Origin: Cryptosporangium phraense
GTDB lineage: Bacteria > Actinomycetota > Actinomycetes > Mycobacteriales > Cryptosporangiaceae
Assembly: GCF_006912135.1 (NCBI RefSeq)
Contig: NZ_VIRS01000021.1
Coordinates: forward strand, 1 to 64,000
Length of the DNA: 64,000 nt
Direction: 5' to 3'
Part shown: one piece after another, positions 1 to 7,742 of the stretch
Layout of the letters: each line of letters starts with the position of its first letter
Numbering within the stretch: the first letter of the stretch is position 1
The notes under the pieces: model-generated
Told to the model about the DNA's origin: nothing
Databases searched by the model: none
What the model saw: only the letters and a program-made list of their open reading frames with translations
Position numbers and translations under genes: made by a program

Positions 1-46
1 GGGGGATTACCGTGGCGGGGAGTACCGAGATCGGAGAACAGAAAAG

Positions 47-517
47 ATGAGCCCTCGCACCATCGCCACCAGCAAACGCGTCGGCCAGGAGGAACTGCTC
101 GATTTCATCCGGACCCGCCACCAGGCGATCCTGCTGACCCACCGCGCCGACGGCTCCCCCCAGATGTCCCCGGTCACCGCCGGCGTCGACGACGCCGGCC
201 GGATCGTGATCTCGACCTACCCCGAGCGCGCCAAGGCGACGAACGTCCGGCGCAACCCCGACGTCAGCGTGCTGTTCCTGTCCGACGGGTTCTCCGACCC
301 GTGGGTGCAGGTCGACGGCGACGGCGAGGTGCTCGACCTGCCCGAGGCCCTGGAGGCGTTCGTCGAGTACTTCCGGAACATCTCCGGCGAGCACCCGGAC
401 TGGGACGAGTACAAGGAAGCGATGGTGGCCCAGGGCAAGTGCCTGATCCGCATCACGCCGAGGCGGTCCGGGCCGGTCGCGACCGGTGGCTTCCCGGCCC
501 GCCTCGCGGAGCAGTGA
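47..517 (+). CDS. PPOX-class F420/flavin-dependent oxidoreductase
   Basis: A 156-aa protein of the pyridoxamine-5'-phosphate-oxidase-like split-barrel fold, resembling the actinobacterial Rv1155/Rv2074 group. These bind F420 or a flavin and reduce small substrates in the cytoplasm; the substrate here is unknown. The typical N-terminal strand pair is visible at residues 16-57, with DGSPQMSPV, followed by the conserved RAKATNVRRNPDVSVLF segment at about 61-77 that lines the cofactor site. Full length for the family. The ATG has a weak GGAG about 10 bases upstream. It converges on the dehydrogenase gene downstream with no base between the two stop codons. Family assignment is firm; F420 rather than FMN is inferred. 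Confidence 0.85.
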   Translation: MSPRTIATSKRVGQEELLDFIRTRHQAILLTHRADGSPQMSPVTAGVDDAGRIVISTYPERAKATNVRRNPDVSVLFLSDGFSDPWVQVDGDGEVLDLPEALEAFVEYFRNISGEHPDWDEYKEAMVAQGKCLIRITPRRSGPVATGGFPARLAEQ

Positions 518-1651
518 TCACGGCTTGAGCAGCACCTTCGTCCAGCCGTCGGCGCGCTTGTCGAAGTTGTCGTACGCGTAGGCGGCCTCGTCGAGCTTGA
601 GCTCGTGGGAGACGATCACCGACGGGGTCGCGCGGCCGTGGATGATCAGGTCGCGCAGCTCCCGGTTGTACTTCTTGACCGGGCACTGACCGGACGCGAT
701 CGAGATCCCCTTGAAGAACGCCTCGCCGTAGTTGAACGCGATGCGGCCCTCCTTGGCGCTCTCGGTCGCGGCGTCCGGGTCGGACGGGTTGTAGACGCCG
801 ACGACGCCGATGTGGCCGGTCGCGCGGACGGCCTTGACCAGGTTGTCGAGCACCATCTCGGGGTGCTCCTCGCCGGCCGCGTCGTGCGCCTGGTAGCCGA
901 CGGCCTCCACGCCGCAGTCGACGCCGAATCCGTCGGTGGCGTCGAGGATCGCGTCGGCCGGGTCGACGTCGGCGAGGTTGATCGGGGTCGCGCCGAGCTG
1001 CTCGGCCAGCGTCAGCCGGTCGGTCTGCTTGTCGACGACGAACACCTGGTAGGCGCCCCGCAGCAACGCGCTGTAGGCGGCCATCAGGCCGACCGGACCG
1101 GCGCCGAAGACCGCGACCGACGTCCCCGGCCGGACCTGGGCCAGCTCGGTGCCGTGGTAGCCGGTGGGGAAGATGTCGGACAGCATCGTGAAGTCGTTCT
1201 CGAAGTCGCTGCCGGCCGGGAGCTCGAGCAGGTTGAAGTCCGCCCACGGCACGCGCAGGAGCTCGGCCTGGCCGCCCCAGTAGCCGCCCATGTTCGGGTA
1301 GCCGTAGCCCGCGCCCGGATCCCCGGACGGGTTCGCGCGCAGGCAGGCCGAGGTGAAGCCGTCGTTGCAGTTGCGGCAGGTGCCGCAGGCCAGGTTGAAC
1401 GGCACCGAGACGCGGTCGCCGACCTTGATCCGGTTCACGCCGGGGCCGACCTCCTCGACGACGCCCATGTTCTCGTGGCCGAGGACCATGCCCGCCTCGA
1501 GCGGGGCGCGCCCTTCGTACGGGTGCAGGTCGGAGCCGCAGATGTTCGCGGTCGTGATCCGGACGATCGCGTCGAGCGGCGCCTCGATCGTCGGGTCGGG
1601 CACGTTCTCGACCGCGACGTCGTAGGGGCCTTTGAAGACGACGGCTTTCAT
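518..1651 (-). CDS. fdhA: glutathione-independent formaldehyde dehydrogenase-type zinc alcohol dehydrogenase
   Basis: A 377-aa medium-chain zinc dehydrogenase. Catalytic-zinc ligands lie in NICGSDLHPYEGR and in GHENMGVVEEVG. The structural zinc loop CGTCRNCNDGFTSAC has four cysteines, and the NAD-binding motif is GAGPVGLMAAYSA. The long loop around GYGYPNMGGYWGGQAE is characteristic of FdhA-type, glutathione-independent formaldehyde dehydrogenases, which oxidise formaldehyde or other aldehydes with tightly bound NAD. The frame stays open further upstream, but homology begins at MKAVVFKGPYDVAV and that ATG is preceded by GAGAGGAA at good spacing, so this start is chosen. The exact substrate is not provable from sequence. 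Confidence 0.85.
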   Translation of the reverse strand: MKAVVFKGPYDVAVENVPDPTIEAPLDAIVRITTANICGSDLHPYEGRAPLEAGMVLGHENMGVVEEVGPGVNRIKVGDRVSVPFNLACGTCRNCNDGFTSACLRANPSGDPGAGYGYPNMGGYWGGQAELLRVPWADFNLLELPAGSDFENDFTMLSDIFPTGYHGTELAQVRPGTSVAVFGAGPVGLMAAYSALLRGAYQVFVVDKQTDRLTLAEQLGATPINLADVDPADAILDATDGFGVDCGVEAVGYQAHDAAGEEHPEMVLDNLVKAVRATGHIGVVGVYNPSDPDAATESAKEGRIAFNYGEAFFKGISIASGQCPVKKYNRELRDLIIHGRATPSVIVSHELKLDEAAYAYDNFDKRADGWTKVLLKP

Positions 1652-1753
1652 GGACGTTCCTCTCGTCGGGTCCGGGGGCAGTACCCGGGCTGCCGCGCTC
1701 CACGCCGTGATCGAGGCCGCGGTTAGCGGGACCCTCGCCGGGTAGATGGAGGC

Positions 1754-2230
1754 ATGCTGACTGCGCTCCTGCGCGGGGCGGCCGCGGGTGCGGCCGGTAC
1801 CACCGCGCTGAATGCCGCCACCTACCTCGACATGTCCTGGCGGGGGCGGCCGTCGAGCAGCGCGCCCGAGGACACGGTCGAGAAGATCGCCGGCGACCTC
1901 GGCCACCCGGTGCCCGGCGACCCCGACACCCGAGGCAACCGGCTGACCGGCCTCGGTGCGCTCTCCGGGATCCTGACCGGCGTCGGGATCGGCGCGGTGG
2001 CCGGCGTGCTGCACCGGGCCGGGCTCCGGCGCCTGCCGGCCGCGCTCGGCGCGGTCGTGGTCGGTGGCGCGGCGATGGCGTCGACCGACGCGTCGATGGC
2101 CCGCCTGGGGATCAGCGACCCGCGGACCTGGTCGACCGCCGACTGGCTCAGCGACGCCCTCCCGCACCTCGCCTACGGCGCGGTGACCTGGGCCGTCCTC
2201 GACGCGCTCACCGAGGCCCATCGGGATTGA
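1754..2230 (+). CDS. small membrane protein of unknown function
   Basis: A 158-aa protein I cannot place in a named family. Two glycine/alanine-rich hydrophobic stretches, at about residues 68-88 and 95-112, and a weaker N-terminal one look like membrane segments, with a polar loop rich in Asp and Pro at 30-65. It runs divergently from the formaldehyde-dehydrogenase-type gene. A GGAGG lies only one base before the ATG, too close for an ordinary ribosome binding site, so the transcript may be leaderless or the start may differ slightly. Coding character (third-position G+C, no rare codons) is good. Confidence 0.6.
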   Translation: MLTALLRGAAAGAAGTTALNAATYLDMSWRGRPSSSAPEDTVEKIAGDLGHPVPGDPDTRGNRLTGLGALSGILTGVGIGAVAGVLHRAGLRRLPAALGAVVVGGAAMASTDASMARLGISDPRTWSTADWLSDALPHLAYGAVTWAVLDALTEAHRD

Positions 2231-2261
2231 CGATCGATCGGCCCGGCCGGATCGTGGTCGC

Positions 2262-2716
2262 GTGCAGATCGAAGCCGTCGAGTTCGAGGAGCTCTTCCAG
2301 GCCGTTTACCTGGCGTTCCACCGTCGGGACGGGAAGCGTTCGGAGATGTCCGGGGCGTCGCGGGCGGTCCTGACCCACCTCGCGATGAGTGGGCCGCTGA
2401 CCGTCGGCGAGGCCGCGCTCCACCTCGACCGGGCCCAGTCGGTCGTCAGCGACATCGTCACCCAGCTGGAGGCCAAAGGCCTCCTGGAACGCGAACGCGA
2501 CCCGTCCGATCGACGCCGGACGCTGGTCTGGCTGACGGGCACTGCACCGACGCGGACGGCGCCCTGCAGTCGTTCGACGAGCGGTTCGCCCGCATGACGG
2601 CCTGGCAGGAACGCCGTAACCCGGAGGCGCCGCGCGCGCAGATCGAGGCCGAGACGCTCGCGTACCTGGCGACGATGCCGGCCTGGCGCGACCACCCGCG
2701 AGTCGCTAGGGGATGA
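2262..2716 (+). pseudogene. MarR-family regulator, frameshifted near position 2535
   Basis: The frame opening with GTG at 2262 gives a clear MarR winged helix: helix-turn-helix around VGEAALHLDRAQSVVSDIV (residues 47-65) and the wing ERERDPSDRRRTLVWLT. It then becomes nonsensical and stops at 2597. The neighbouring frame continues from about 2535 with a helical tail (ALQSFDERFARMTAWQERR and onward) to a TGA at 2714-2716. Joining the two frames gives a protein of about 150 aa, the normal MarR size. So there is either a real one- or two-base frameshift, making a broken gene, or a sequencing error. The tail overlaps the end of the convergent phosphatase-like gene by 11 bases. Confidence 0.6.
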
Positions 2717-3473
2717 CGACGGCGGCGGTGGCGTCGTCGTGGCCCTTGCGGCGGCGGCCGGACCGCTCGCGGGACTCGGGCGGGAGCTGCTCGCGCTCGG
2801 CCGTCCGCACGGCCCGGATCAGGCTGCCCGGTCCGTCGGTGCGCAGGTGCGCGAGCAGGTCACCCCAGGTGCCGAGGCCGAGCACGTCGGTGTAGCGGCT
2901 GGCCCCGTCGGTCAGCACGGCCGCGGACCGTACGTCGGGGCGGGGGACCGACCCGGTCAGCGCGTGCGCGGCCGCCTCCGGCACGGTCGAGGCGACCCAG
3001 AACCCGCCGTCGTGGTTCCGCGCTTTCCGCACGGTCGCGTTCGAGTAGTCCGGCAGGAACGCGCTGCGCTCGTCGTTGATCACGACCGGTTCCACCTCGC
3101 CGACGTCGACGAGCACCGGACTGTCGGCGAGGACGAGGTAGTCGTACGACGCTGCGCCGGCTCGCAGGATCGCCACGGTCGACGACGGGGAGTCCGGGCT
3201 GTCCAGGTCACACGCGTCGCCGTGCTCGTCTCGCGTCCGCAGGATGGCGTCGGCCAGAACGTCGGAGAGCCCGGCCTCGGGCCGGAGGACGAGCGCGCCG
3301 GAGAGCGCGGCGGCGAGCCGCCGGACCAGCCAGGGCACGCCGTGGGTGCACCCGGAGTCGACGCCCGCGGCCGGCGTGGCGCCGTCGAGCATCACGACCC
3401 AGTCGGGTCCGACGACGACGAAGTCCTCGTTGAGGTGACCGGGGGCGGGGTCGCTGGCGACGGTGATCTGCAC
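2706..3473 (-). CDS. PP2C-fold protein phosphatase-like protein
   Basis: A 255-aa protein carrying the metal-binding signature of PP2C (PPM) Ser/Thr phosphatases: NEDFV near residue 16, VMLDGAT near 27, LADSP near 116, LTDGASR near 188 and GHDDATAAVV at the C-terminus. The acidic residues in these motifs coordinate Mn/Mg in the family. The protein is cytoplasmic with no membrane segment. Its GTG start directly follows the stop of the MFS gene upstream, so it is probably the last gene of a MarR-MFS-PP2C operon. Substrate unknown; a regulatory rather than housekeeping phosphatase is likely. Confidence 0.75.
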   Translation of the reverse strand: MQITVASDPAPGHLNEDFVVVGPDWVVMLDGATPAAGVDSGCTHGVPWLVRRLAAALSGALVLRPEAGLSDVLADAILRTRDEHGDACDLDSPDSPSSTVAILRAGAASYDYLVLADSPVLVDVGEVEPVVINDERSAFLPDYSNATVRKARNHDGGFWVASTVPEAAAHALTGSVPRPDVRSAAVLTDGASRYTDVLGLGTWGDLLAHLRTDGPGSLIRAVRTAEREQLPPESRERSGRRRKGHDDATAAVVIP

Positions 3474-4751
3474 TCACCCAGGTTGACGGGTTTCCGGGGC
3501 TTCCCGCGGACGGGAGACCCCGGGATCGCGTGAATTCGCGGCGACGCGGTCGATCGCGCGGAGCGCGGGGAGCGCGGCCAGGCCGATCAGGATCGTCGGG
3601 ACGCCGCCGGCGATCAGCGACCAGCGGGCGCCGAACGTCTCGCCGATCCAGCCGACGATCGGCCCGCCGATCGGGGTGCTGCCGCCCCAGGCCAGGGTCC
3701 ACAGCGCCATCACCCGGCCGCGCATCTCCGGTGCGGCCGCGAGCTGGAGCGCGGTCTTGGCGATCGCGTTGAACGAGATGCTGCCGTAGCCGACGAACAG
3801 CATCGCGACCAGCGCCAGCGGCAGGGTCGGCGCGACCGCGGCCGCGGTGATCGCGACGCCCCAGCCGATGGCCGCGGTGCTCAGCGTGCGGGCCCGGCCG
3901 GGGTTGCCGCGGTAGGCGGTGATCAGCCCGCCGACGACCGCCCCGACGCCCATCATCGACGCCATCCAGCCGTAGGTGCGGGCGTCGCCGCCGAACGTCT
4001 CGCGGGCGATCAGCGGGAGCGTGACCTGGAACTCCCAGGCCAGCGTGCCGATGACCGTGATCAGCACCAGCGGGACCAGCAGCTCCGGGGTGCCGGCCGC
4101 GTACCGGAGCCCGGCCCGGACCTGGCCGGGTTCCTTCCGGGCCGGCGGAGCGGGGTTCAGCCGGCTCGTCCGCATCAGCGCGAGCGTCAGCACGACCGCG
4201 GCGAACGAGGCCGCGTTGAGCGCGAAGCAGGTCGCGAACCCGAGCGCGGCGACGATCGCGCCGCCGGCGGCCGCGCCGAGCACGCGCGAAAAGTTGATCG
4301 AGACCGAGTTGAGCGTGACCGCGTTGGCCAGTTCCTCGCGCGGCACGACCTCGGGGATGAAGCTCTGCCGGGTCGGGTTGTCGAACGCGGTCAGGCAGCC
4401 CAGGGCCAGCGAGAGCAGGTAGACGCTCCACAGGCGGATCAGGCCGGTGGCGATCAGCAGCGCGAAGAGGCCGGCCAGCGCGCCCAGCAGGGTCTGGGTG
4501 AGGAAGATGAGGCGCCGCTTGTCGACCCGGTCGGCGACGACCCCGCCGAGCGGGCTGAGCAGCAGAACCGGCAGGAAGCGGATCGCGGTGGCCAGGCCGA
4601 GCTGGGTGCCGCTGCCGGTGAGGTGGAGGACCAGGAACGCGAGGGCGACGGCCTGCATCCAGGTGCCGGCCATCGAGATCAGCTGGCCGGTGAAGTAGAG
4701 GCGGTAGTTGCCGACGTGCAGTGAGCTGAAGATTCGGCTGGTGGGGGTCAC
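3474..4751 (-). CDS. MFS efflux transporter (EntS/MFS_3 type)
   Basis: A 425-aa major facilitator with about 12 hydrophobic helices, resembling the EntS-like drug/siderophore exporters. It has the loop-2 motif A pattern GGVVADRVDKRR near residue 65 and FDNPTRQSF near 124, typical of this branch. It starts with a GTG that overlaps the stop of the MarR gene by four bases, so translation is coupled to the regulator. The arrangement suggests a drug or toxic-metabolite exporter controlled by its own MarR repressor; the exported compound cannot be told. Confidence 0.85.
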   Translation of the reverse strand: MTPTSRIFSSLHVGNYRLYFTGQLISMAGTWMQAVALAFLVLHLTGSGTQLGLATAIRFLPVLLLSPLGGVVADRVDKRRLIFLTQTLLGALAGLFALLIATGLIRLWSVYLLSLALGCLTAFDNPTRQSFIPEVVPREELANAVTLNSVSINFSRVLGAAAGGAIVAALGFATCFALNAASFAAVVLTLALMRTSRLNPAPPARKEPGQVRAGLRYAAGTPELLVPLVLITVIGTLAWEFQVTLPLIARETFGGDARTYGWMASMMGVGAVVGGLITAYRGNPGRARTLSTAAIGWGVAITAAAVAPTLPLALVAMLFVGYGSISFNAIAKTALQLAAAPEMRGRVMALWTLAWGGSTPIGGPIVGWIGETFGARWSLIAGGVPTILIGLAALPALRAIDRVAANSRDPGVSRPREAPETRQPG

Positions 4752-5173
4752 GGGCGGTCGGCCAGGCGTTGGAGCAGGATGCCGGCGTGCTGGAGTTCGC
4801 GTTGTTCGTCGGGGGTGAGGGTGGCGTTGATCGCGTCGGCGAGCCAGGCGTCCTTGCCGCGGCGGTGTTCTTCGACGGCGTCTGCGCCGGTCGGGGTGGT
4901 GCGGAGGAGGATGCGGCGGCCGTCGCCGGTGTCGCGGTCGCGGGTGATGTAGTGGGCGGCGTCGAGTTCGCGGAGGGACGCGGCGACGTTGGAGCTGGTC
5001 ATCTGGAGTTCGGTGGTGAGTTCGCCGGGGGTGATCGGGGCGTTGGCGCGGTGGATCGCGAAGAGTACCTGGCGGGCGGTGCGGGAGATGGGGCCGCCGC
5101 TGGTTTCGCGTCGCAACCGCCGCTGCAGCGCATTGACCTGCTGCCGCAATACGCGCACGTCGTCGTCGTTCAC
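4748..5173 (-). CDS. MarR-family transcriptional regulator
   Basis: A 141-aa MarR protein. The winged-helix domain spans about residues 30-100: the recognition region is TPGELTTELQMTSSNVAASLRE and the wing is RDRDTGDGRRILLRTT. C-terminal helices form the dimer interface. First gene of an operon with the MFS exporter and the PP2C-like gene. The GTG start lies directly beside an 8-bp inverted repeat (5177-5206), and a TAGCAT hexamer about seven bases upstream of GTG could be a -10 box of a leaderless transcript. Such an arrangement would let the protein repress its own operon until a ligand releases it. Confidence 0.85.
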   Translation of the reverse strand: MNDDDVRVLRQQVNALQRRLRRETSGGPISRTARQVLFAIHRANAPITPGELTTELQMTSSNVAASLRELDAAHYITRDRDTGDGRRILLRTTPTGADAVEEHRRGKDAWLADAINATLTPDEQRELQHAGILLQRLADRP

Positions 5174-5176
5174 GCT

Positions 5177-5206
5177 CGCTATGCTACATAGCTATTTCGC
5201 ATAGCG
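5177..5206. promoter_or_regulatory. operator-like inverted repeat for the MarR/MFS operon
   Basis: Perfect 8-bp arms CGCTATGC (5177-5184) and GCATAGCG (5199-5206) are separated by 14 bases. On the minus strand TAGCAT inside the repeat sits about seven bases before the MarR GTG and can serve as -10 element. The stretch is AT-rich compared with its surroundings. Position and symmetry fit a MarR dimer site that autoregulates the operon; binding itself is inferred. Confidence 0.6.
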
Positions 5207-5207
5207 A

Positions 5208-5444
5208 ATGACGCCGTCCGATCGTCTGAGGGTGAGCCCCGATCGGGTCGACTTGCCTCACCCTCAGCTGCAGGTCTACAAGGATTCGACGCCGGTGACG
5301 ATCAGCATCACCTACGAGGTGACCGGCTCGGGCCGGGGTGACGGGGGGACGATCAGCTGCCGGATTCTTGCCGACGGCGTCGAGGTCGTGAAGAACACGG
5401 CCTCCGGGCCGTACTCGATCGTCACCTGTCAGGACCGGAACTGA
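5208..5444 (+). CDS. MmpS-like secreted-domain fragment lacking its membrane anchor
   Basis: A 78-aa product ending in TISCRILADGVEVVKNTASG and PYSIVTC, which resembles the C-terminal beta-sandwich half of MmpS-type and similar actinobacterial exported proteins (ITYEVTG plus a Cys pair). Those proteins normally have an N-terminal signal or transmembrane segment. Here an in-frame TAG lies at 5202-5204, directly before the only ATG, and no hydrophobic segment or ribosome binding site is seen. It is therefore probably a 5'-truncated remnant next to the MarR promoter, though a short cytoplasmic protein cannot be excluded. Confidence 0.45.
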   Translation: MTPSDRLRVSPDRVDLPHPQLQVYKDSTPVTISITYEVTGSGRGDGGTISCRILADGVEVVKNTASGPYSIVTCQDRN

Positions 5445-5446
5445 CG

Positions 5447-5480
5447 CCGGGCGGAACCGGCCGGGACCGGTTCCGCCCGG
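5447..5480. terminator. bidirectional hairpin terminator
   Basis: Perfect 14-bp stem: CCGGGCGGAACCGG at 5447-5460 pairs with CCGGTTCCGCCCGG at 5467-5480 around a 6-base loop. It lies between the stops of two convergent genes, three bases after one and five before the other. There is no U tract, as is common in actinomycetes. Confidence 0.8.
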
Positions 5481-5485
5481 GGCCA

Positions 5486-6034
5486 TCAGTGGCCGCCGAG
5501 GTGCTGGGCAGCCCGGTCCAGGAGCTCGCCGTGTTCGGCGATCACCGGGGCCGACGCCCGGGCCAGGGCCCTGACCGGCGCGGCCGAACCGCGCTCGAGC
5601 TCGGACTTTCCGAGCGCCATGGCCTTGTGGTGCGCGGTCATCTGGGTCGAGATCCACAGCCGGTCGAACGCCGGGCCGCAGGTCGCCCGGTAACGGGCGG
5701 CGAGCGCCCGCTGCTCGGCGTTCGGCCGGTCCGGCAAGGCGACGCCGAGGCGGCGCGCGACCGGGCGGAGCGAGGCGTCGAGGCGACTGTGGTCGCGGAT
5801 CCAGCGGACGGCGAGCCGCTTCGTGACCGGCTGGGTCGCCTTCCGCAGCGCGATCCGGGCCGCGGTGATCTCGGCCAGGTTGGCCTGGTGCGCGCCCACC
5901 AGGAACGCCCGGTCCTGCGCGTTCACCGACGTGCCGGTCTGGGCGGCGGTGGCCGGGGCGCTGAAGCCGATCAGCGCGGCGACGAACGCCACCAGCAGTA
6001 CCGCTAGCCGTCGACGTGCGGGTCGAGGGTGCAT
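5486..6034 (-). CDS. secreted DUF4142 protein
   Basis: A 182-aa exported protein. The N-terminus has a basic RPARRR stretch, a hydrophobic core LAVLLVAFVAALIGF and an Ala-x-Ala cleavage site near residue 30. The mature part is all-helical and matches DUF4142 (ferritin-like, YkwD-independent group): DRAFLVGAHQANLAEI near 42-57, then the paired helices with RWIRDHSRLDASL and QMTAHHKAMALG. Function of the family is unknown; some members sit in envelope-stress or metal-related loci. Length is normal for the family. Confidence 0.8.
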   Translation of the reverse strand: MHPRPARRRLAVLLVAFVAALIGFSAPATAAQTGTSVNAQDRAFLVGAHQANLAEITAARIALRKATQPVTKRLAVRWIRDHSRLDASLRPVARRLGVALPDRPNAEQRALAARYRATCGPAFDRLWISTQMTAHHKAMALGKSELERGSAAPVRALARASAPVIAEHGELLDRAAQHLGGH

Positions 6035-6201
6035 TGAGGACTCCTTGTGGTCGGGCTATGACCGCCCGCGATTGCCCGGCCATTGCGGTGCCACGCCCCG
6101 CTGCGTCGGTTGTGTTCGACCGCCGCACGGACGGCCCAGTCTTTGGCTGCTCGCCCGGCGACGGGCACGGACCTACGGGCGGTGGTTCGCCGGGCGGCGT
6201 G

Positions 6202-7233
6202 TCAATGACGGCGGTAGGGCCTCGGGAGGGGGAGGCCCCGGTCGGCGAGGACCGACCGGAGGCGGTCGGGGTAGTCGGTGATGAGGCCGTCGACGCCGGC
6301 GTCGATGAGCGCGTTCATCGTGGCCTCGTCGTCGACGGTCCACGGGATCACCTTCAGGCCGGCCGCGTGCGCGCGCCGGACCAGGTCGGGCGTCGTGTAC
6401 GGCTGGTAGCCGGGGTCGGTGACCTTCCCGTTCTGGGGGTTGCCGTGCACCGGGGAGATCGCGGACGCGCCGAACGACCGGGCCGCGGCGACGAGGTCGC
6501 CGCCGAAGTCGTCGATGTCGAGGCCGCCGAGCCAGGGCGACGCGCCCGGCTGACCGACCTGCAGGAAGTCGCCGTTGGTGAGCGCGACCAGCGGGAGCCG
6601 GGGCTCGACCTGGCGCATCCGCATCAGCGAGCCCCAGTCGAAGCTCCGGATCGTGACCTGGCGCAGCATCCCCCAGGCCCGGACCTGCCGGGCGACGACC
6701 TGCACGAACTGCTCCCGGGGAGCCGTCTCGGACGGGGCGCCGGCCTCGACCTTCGTCTCGACGTTCAGCTTCACGCCGTGCGCATGGTACCGCTTGACCA
6801 GCGCGAAGACCTCGGTCAGCAGCGGCATCCGGGCGCCCGGCGAGGCCTGCTGACCGGGGAAATCGGGCAGGGTCTTCGACCCGCAGTCGACGGTCCGGAC
6901 CTGCGCCAGGATCAGCGTGTTCACGTACTTGCCGACGTACGGGTACTCCGGGTCGCCCGGCTTCGCCGGTCCGGTGTCCGCGCACTTCGCCGCGCTGATC
7001 TGCCGGTCGTGGGTGACGACCGCGGCTCCGTCCTGGGTGATCTGGACGTCCAGCTCGAGCGTCGTGACGCCGAGCTCGAGGGCCCGGGTGAACGACGCGA
7101 TCGTGCTCTCGACGGTGAGTCCGATGCCGCCCCGGTGGGCCTGCAGATCGAACGCCCGGGGCTTGGCCTCGGCGGGGGTACCAGCGGCGGCGACGACGGC
7201 CAGCACGGTGGCTACGAGAAGGATGCGGCGCAC
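6202..7233 (-). CDS. secreted glycerophosphodiester phosphodiesterase
   Basis: A GDPD-family TIM-barrel enzyme of 343 aa that hydrolyses glycerophosphodiesters to glycerol-3-phosphate and an alcohol. Catalytic motifs are visible: AHRGG with the first His, the metal ligands in LELDVQ, THD for the second His, and KLNVETK for a later ligand. The signal peptide ILLVATVLAVVAAAG with AEA cleavage means export. The reading frame continues 20 codons upstream to an ATG, but the GTG at 7231-7233 puts the arginines and signal peptide at the start, as expected, and is preferred. No clear Shine-Dalgarno is present for either. Confidence 0.85.
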   Translation of the reverse strand: MRRILLVATVLAVVAAAGTPAEAKPRAFDLQAHRGGIGLTVESTIASFTRALELGVTTLELDVQITQDGAAVVTHDRQISAAKCADTGPAKPGDPEYPYVGKYVNTLILAQVRTVDCGSKTLPDFPGQQASPGARMPLLTEVFALVKRYHAHGVKLNVETKVEAGAPSETAPREQFVQVVARQVRAWGMLRQVTIRSFDWGSLMRMRQVEPRLPLVALTNGDFLQVGQPGASPWLGGLDIDDFGGDLVAAARSFGASAISPVHGNPQNGKVTDPGYQPYTTPDLVRRAHAAGLKVIPWTVDDEATMNALIDAGVDGLITDYPDRLRSVLADRGLPLPRPYRRH

Positions 7234-7320
7234 GATGTGGAGGGTTCCGTCGGGGATGGACGGTCCTCTGACGATTGGCCCAAGAATCGACAAAAATGCC
7301 GTGAATTAATCTTGCGCAAC

Positions 7321-7362
7321 CTCGAATTTGTGATTCACAAATTCGAGCGGAGCATCCATACT
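7321..7362 (+). promoter_or_regulatory. promoter with overlapping 27-bp palindrome
   Basis: An AT-rich perfect inverted repeat spans 7321-7347, with 13-bp arms CTCGAATTTGTGA and TCACAAATTCGAG around one central base. A -35-like TTCACA (7334-7339) lies inside it and a -10-like CATACT (7357-7362) follows after 17 bases. It is 50 bases before the small gene at 7412. A repressor bound to the palindrome would cover the -35. The regulator is not identified. Confidence 0.6.
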
Positions 7363-7411
7363 CTGAAAAGCAAGTGAACGTGCCACCCCCCTTGCGTCGG
7401 GAGGACGGATC

Positions 7412-7723
7412 ATGCCCCTTCGCTCGCTCTCCAACTTCGCGGACGTGACTGTCCCGAGTGTCCGGTTGCAGCAGGTCCTGCGGACGTACTGCCGCAACCT
7501 CGACCCGTCCGGCATCGCCGACCTGCGGCTGAGCCTGGCCGACGGACGCTACCGGTGGCTGCACGACGAGCTGGCGACGGCGCTGGCCAGCTCGGTGTCG
7601 GCGACGTCCTGGTGGCAGGAGTCCGTTTCGGACCCGACGGCCGAGGTCCGGTCGGTGCTCGACGAGCAGCGGTACCTGTGGCGGTCGCTGTTCCCGGGAG
7701 AGGCCGTCCCGCGCCGGGCCTGA
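7412..7723 (+). CDS. small protein of unknown function
   Basis: A 103-aa soluble protein I do not recognise. It is predicted mainly helical, with RLQQVLRTYCRNLDPSGIADLRLSLADG in the first half (residues 18-45) and a tryptophan-containing segment TSWWQESV near 66. The ATG has a strong GGGAGGA ribosome binding site at correct spacing, and a convincing promoter with a palindromic operator lies upstream (7321-7362), so the gene is almost certainly expressed. It converges on the PhoX-like gene. No partner gene hints at function. Confidence 0.7.
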   Translation: MPLRSLSNFADVTVPSVRLQQVLRTYCRNLDPSGIADLRLSLADGRYRWLHDELATALASSVSATSWWQESVSDPTAEVRSVLDEQRYLWRSLFPGEAVPRRA

Positions 7724-7742
7724 CCCGGCGCGGTGAACGGCC

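Noticed and set aside
1652-2221. N-terminal extension of the formaldehyde-dehydrogenase-type gene
   Set aside because: The extension is antisense to the membrane protein gene and has no homology; the ATG at 1649-1651 has a proper ribosome binding site.
7321-7347. CRP-type site in the palindrome
   Set aside because: CRP sites have TGTGA and TCACA separated by six bases; here they are separated by one.
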